Source: Planctomycetaceae bacterium (GTDB taxonomy: Bacteria; Planctomycetota; Planctomycetia; Pirellulales; JAEUIK01). Taken from it: 6,413 nucleotides of DNA. Shown here in pieces: positions 6,383 through 6,413 of this stretch. Numbering within the stretch: the stretch's first letter is position 1; every line of letters begins with the position of its first letter. The translations under genes were made by a program, and so were the position numbers. The notes under the pieces are model-generated. The model was not told the DNA's origin and did not search any database. It saw only the letters and a program-made list of their open reading frames with translations. Location of the stretch: NCBI GenBank assembly GCA_015493185.1, contig WGDQ01000911.1, forward strand, positions 1-6,413. The letters run 5' to 3'.

Positions 6383-6413
6383 GGAACACGTGGCTGAGCG
6401 GCGCCAATTGGAG

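Larger units (their letters stand above)
5598..6413. other. About 815 bases without a supportable gene
   Basis: I find no protein I recognise on either strand, and no tRNA, RNase P, tmRNA or SRP RNA signature. The longest open frame is on the minus strand (6113-5610, 167 codons from a TTG). Its product is Arg/Gly-rich without family resemblance, and competing frames on both strands are open over the same bases. In that same minus frame, shorter runs at 6252-6362 and 6135-6248 separated by stops read slightly protein-like, which could mean a decayed gene. A plus-strand frame from an ATG at 6285 is open to the window end (43 codons) without a good ribosome binding site. The stretch may be ordinary planctomycete spacer. 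Confidence 0.5.

Noticed and set aside
1..6413. CRISPR array, transposase, insertion sequence or tRNA
   Set aside because: No regularly spaced repeats, no transposase-like protein, and no tRNA T-loop with a pairing stem (the GTTCGAG at 6263-6269 lacks one).

Overview
The window is GC-rich (roughly 60% by eye) bacterial chromosomal DNA. It most resembles a planctomycete, probably of the Pirellula type. This rests on the style of the transketolase, on a long uncharacterised protein carrying an SGHQPELFHPGVW motif that I associate with planctomycetes, and on the loose gene spacing. The taxonomic call is an inference; there is no rRNA or other marker here.

Layout. Positions 2-1261 (+) hold the C-terminal part, 419 residues, of a transketolase (tkt) whose start lies before the window. 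A 120-base gap follows with no convincing terminator. Facing tkt is a leftward three-gene cluster on the minus strand, in transcription order: a family 2 glycosyltransferase (5306-4551), a 547-residue protein that looks like a distant relative of the bacillithiol synthase BshC (4554-2911), and a 489-residue Eis-like GNAT acetyltransferase (2851-1382). The first two overlap by 4 bases (ATGA); the third starts after 59 bases with its own strong ribosome binding site. They look like one operon.

Upstream of the cluster, a good sigma-70-type promoter (TTGACG, 16 bases, TAAAAT) at 5570-5597 points at it. About 255 bases of leader separate its expected start site from the glycosyltransferase. This leader can form several hairpins, including a 12-base imperfect fold-back at 5480-5546. 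From 5598 to 6413 I see no gene I can support, only short structural elements and unconvincing open frames.

How the genes may work together. Transketolase belongs to the pentose phosphate/Calvin-type sugar rearrangements and appears unrelated to the opposing operon. A glycosyltransferase, a BshC-like protein and an Eis/MshD-like acetyltransferase together recall the enzyme classes used for low-molecular-weight thiols (bacillithiol, mycothiol). However, the glycosyltransferase is family 2 rather than the family 4 BshA/MshA type, and no deacetylase is present. The thiol idea is therefore only a hypothesis. It is the most interesting lead in the window, together with the structured leader.
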